Assembly (NCBI GenBank): GCA_021772875.1
Contig: JAJFLD010000108.1
Span: 1 to 8,811, forward strand
Source of the DNA: Ghiorsea sp.
GTDB taxonomy: Bacteria; Pseudomonadota; Zetaproteobacteria; Mariprofundales; Mariprofundaceae
Direction of reading: 5' to 3'
DNA length: 8,811 nucleotides
Shown here in pieces: positions 7,701 through 8,811 of this stretch. The position numbers were made by a program, and so were the translations under genes. Below the pieces are notes generated by a model that worked only from the letters and a program-made list of their open reading frames with translations, had not been told where the DNA came from and ran no database searches. How positions within the stretch are numbered: position 1 is the first letter of the stretch; each line of letters begins with the position of its first letter.

Positions 7701-7885
7701 GCGAAGACACTTTCACTGAACTTTGCCGCATTGACCCCGATGTAAAAGTCATCTTAAGCTCTGGTTACAATGAGCAAGATGCAACCAATCGTTTTGCTGG
7801 CAAAGGTTTGGCTGGTTTTTTACAAAAACCATACACCCCTATGGAATTGACCAACAAACTCGCACACATATTTGGCAATACTTAA
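4763..7885 (+). CDS. Membrane hybrid sensor histidine kinase (PAS-GAF-PAS-HisKA-HATPase-REC)
   Basis: A 1040-residue hybrid two-component kinase of the inner membrane. TM1 is about 18-38 and TM2 about 191-210, enclosing a ~150-residue mostly helical periplasmic sensor. A PAS domain follows (about 230-352), then GAF (about 364-518) and a second PAS of PAS_3 type (about 530-650). The HisKA H-box SLGVLAGGIAHDFNNIL has the phosphorylated H678. The ATPase has the N-box with N786 and N790, D837 in DTGCGMS, FEPFFTTK at 851-858 and GRGLGMAA at 861-868. The C-terminal receiver has D926/D927, phosphoacceptor D972, S1000 and K1022. All catalytic residues are present, so it should be active. No DNA-binding or enzymatic output domain is attached, and no partner regulator is adjacent. 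The signal is unknown. A stop at 4757-4759 rules out an upstream in-frame start. The ATG has no SD. It is possibly co-transcribed with rpiA and queA. Confidence 0.96.
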   Translation: MAHPKASNFEDSHINYTPLLGVIFTAAFLVIGGMAYIIHTNNHISLVHQPLANMPAHILNDINQSHLWLEEVLQGDDKEGLQKIYDPLNNIKTNLATMEKMGYHSHLLLSHDELHQLSSLIINAKTTLNLLWQASETRLANAAQSTAGTSSDINYDAHFKQFSSEITRIGTLFNQSLQNHSRQLKLIETSSIIVSILITMAMTWFVLSIFRTQREEYAAIIKAESAQHNMEEKYRSLIEQSPLALQIMDVDGNVIQVNAAWEKLWEIRLNTLGQYNIFQDPHIKSSRINNDLHHAFAGKIISTQIFNLNPDNNALADSPFKSCFVNIHLYPVYNLEHEVTQVIMTFEDVTESHLQHIFQQKQNHVLGLISDPNVSLSTALEALVLAVETQIPQMMACILLCDSANTYITTHITPNLPPSYSDHLKDLSIAQKTDPCALAISAAQQIIVSDINKDSRWEKCKALAQACNLQAHWVQPIQDSDGKVLGVMSMYFKDVANPNEHHLTLLQNAAQLASNAIVQKQSMQLIISSEALLAEAQRLSHLGSWEFDLKSKSMICSHETYRIFGVDDNFTGNLYKLFLRAIHPNDRAKLKQQHINAVSSKSAYEITYRLMVHGIKKHVNSRCEIVCNTHGEVTKFTGTVQDVSQLMEAQKEKENVRSKMEHVQRLESLGVLAGGIAHDFNNILTAILGNAGLAANKLPQDSFVHDYIDRIIHSSRKAADLCKQMLAYSGKGRFIIKPIIISSLVEEMSNLLQVTIAKNIVLRLNLPLHIPAVEADVTQMQQVIMNLVINASEAIGKHSGSISVSTGLVSVDKDYLSSTFLDEELKEGLYVYLEVSDTGCGMSEETKNKIFEPFFTTKFTGRGLGMAAILGIVRGHKGAIKTYSELNKGSTFKILLPASKATPEHLALAEDVMKDWQLNGAVLIIDDEETIREVAVSMLADLNIKSMTAADGIEGVEVFTQHHKTIKVVILDMTMPRMGGEDTFTELCRIDPDVKVILSSGYNEQDATNRFAGKGLAGFLQKPYTPMELTNKLAHIFGNT

Positions 7886-7902
7886 AACAAGCTGATTGCG
7901 TT

Positions 7903-7922
7903 AGTATTCGCCCATGAATATT
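7903..7922 (+). promoter_or_regulatory. Hairpin at the SD-less queA start
   Basis: AGTATTC (7903-7909) pairs with GAATATT (7916-7922) over 7 bp with one G-U wobble. The loop GCCCAT contains the first two bases of the start codon. No purine-rich SD lies in the 28-nt gap after the kinase. The stem is AT-rich and probably weak. Translation may depend on coupling to ribosomes finishing the kinase. Confidence 0.3.
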
Positions 7923-8811
7923 TCCGACTTTGACTACACCTTGCCCGAAGCACTTATTGCTAAGCAACCTTTAACCCAAAGAGATGCCTCTCGCTTGCTT
8001 GCTTTACAAGATACGACTTTCATGGATTCGCATATCACTGATCTTGTGGCTTTGGTACGTGAAGGTGATGTCTGGGTACTCAATGATACACGTGTGATTC
8101 CAGCGCGTTTACTCGGCCAAAAAAACAGCGGCGGCAAGGTAGAGCTCTTGTTATTAGAACCCACTGGCATAAAAGACGTTTGGTTGGCATGGGGCAAGGC
8201 CAACAAACCATTAAAAATTGGCGAAACCATCACCATAGCTCCAGGTTTTTTTGCTGAAATTCTTAGCCGTGATGGCAAACAAGTCTCTGTACGCCTGCAA
8301 GCAGATGATGTGATGGCAAATATCGAAACCCATGGCCATATGCCACTTCCCCCCTACATCAACCGACCTGACACCGAAGAAGATAAAGCCCGTTATCAAA
8401 CAGTATTTGCCAATCAACCCGGCGCAGTGGCTGCCCCCACGGCAGGTCTACATTTAACACAAGCCCTTATGCAAAAGATGCAAGCTGCTGGTGCAAGTTT
8501 TGTGCATGTCACGCTACACGTCGGCCCAGGCACTTTTCAGCCCGTGCAGGTTGAGAATGTGAATGACCATATCATGCATGAAGAAGCTTATGTGATTCCT
8601 AAGCAAGCAGCAGCCGCTATCAATCAAGCCAAAGAAGATGGTAGACGTATTGTTGCGGTGGGTACAACCAGCTTACGCACACTAGAAGCTGCTGGGCAAA
8701 GTGGCGCTGTCCAAGCGGGTTCTGGCCGCACCGATATCTTTATCACACCTGGTTATCAGTTTAAGATTACGGATGCCTTGCTCACCAACTTTCACTTGCC
8801 CAAATCCACCT
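7914..8811 (+). CDS. queA: S-adenosylmethionine:tRNA ribosyltransferase-isomerase, C-terminus off the right edge
   Basis: QueA transfers and isomerises the ribosyl group of S-adenosylmethionine onto 7-aminomethyl-7-deazaguanine in tRNA, giving epoxyqueuosine at the wobble position of GUN-anticodon tRNAs. The visible 299 codons remain open at the window end. The family is about 340-350 residues, so the last ~45 are missing. Family motifs are in order: FDYTLPEALIA at the N-terminus, LNDTRVIPARL (about 56-66), PPYINRP, APTAGLHLT (174-182), HVGPGTFQPV (202-211), MHEEAY, AVGTTSLRTLE and TNFHLPKST at the edge. The start matches the family N-terminus, although no SD precedes it. It lies 28 nt after the kinase stop codon. 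In many bacteria tgt follows queA, which could be checked beyond the window. Confidence 0.97.
   Translation, partial: MNISDFDYTLPEALIAKQPLTQRDASRLLALQDTTFMDSHITDLVALVREGDVWVLNDTRVIPARLLGQKNSGGKVELLLLEPTGIKDVWLAWGKANKPLKIGETITIAPGFFAEILSRDGKQVSVRLQADDVMANIETHGHMPLPPYINRPDTEEDKARYQTVFANQPGAVAAPTAGLHLTQALMQKMQAAGASFVHVTLHVGPGTFQPVQVENVNDHIMHEEAYVIPKQAAAAINQAKEDGRRIVAVGTTSLRTLEAAGQSGAVQAGSGRTDIFITPGYQFKITDALLTNFHLPKST

Noticed and set aside
7408..7752. Minus-strand open frame of 114 codons opposite the receiver region of the kinase
   Set aside because: The plus-strand frame has complete conserved kinase motifs. The antisense frame is Ser-rich, matches nothing and is typical of shadow frames.
7872..7907. 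TTGGCA and TAGTAT as a queA promoter
   Set aside because: The spacing is 24 bp, far outside the usual 16-18 bp, and no better -10 lies at the right distance.
7934..8278. Minus-strand open frame of 114 codons opposite queA
   Set aside because: queA motifs cover the plus strand continuously, and the antisense product has no family features.

Overview
The window reads as chromosome from a moderately AT-rich Gram-negative bacterium. The evidence is a lipoprotein signal with a lipobox, a two-pass hybrid sensor kinase, good Shine-Dalgarno (SD) sites on several genes and a near-consensus sigma70-type promoter. The rplM-rpsI-argC order and the sequence style of RpiA, QueA and the DUF971 protein suggest Proteobacteria (beta, gamma or zeta). 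I cannot place it more precisely by eye. I see no mobile element, CRISPR array, tRNA or rRNA.

Minus-strand half (1-3872). Reading in the direction of transcription, from high to low coordinates, there is an orphan surface lipoprotein gene (2550-3872), a small DUF971 gene (2002-2301), rplM (L13), rpsI (S9) and argC (cut by the left edge). rplM has a near-consensus promoter and an approximately 85-90 nt leader that ends in a stem-loop displaying its SD. A strong intrinsic terminator after rpsI insulates argC from ribosomal-protein transcription.

Plus-strand half (4044-8811). rpiA (ribose-5-phosphate isomerase A) diverges from the lipoprotein gene. It is followed by a 1040-residue membrane hybrid histidine kinase (two TM segments, then PAS, GAF, PAS, HisKA, HATPase, receiver) and by queA (queuosine synthesis, cut by the right edge). 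Gaps are 50 nt and 28 nt, so the three may be co-transcribed.

How the genes work together: the translation genes (L13, S9, the QueA tRNA modification) and the central-metabolism genes (ArgC, RpiA) are ordinary housekeeping. The parts not explained by housekeeping are the lipoprotein, the sensor kinase with no adjacent partner regulator, and the translation-start regions of the kinase and queA. Neither start has a usable SD, and both start codons lie in predicted hairpins. I see no convincing undescribed multi-gene system here. The best leads are RNA-level control around 4720-4773 and 1786-1811, and the unassigned lipoprotein.
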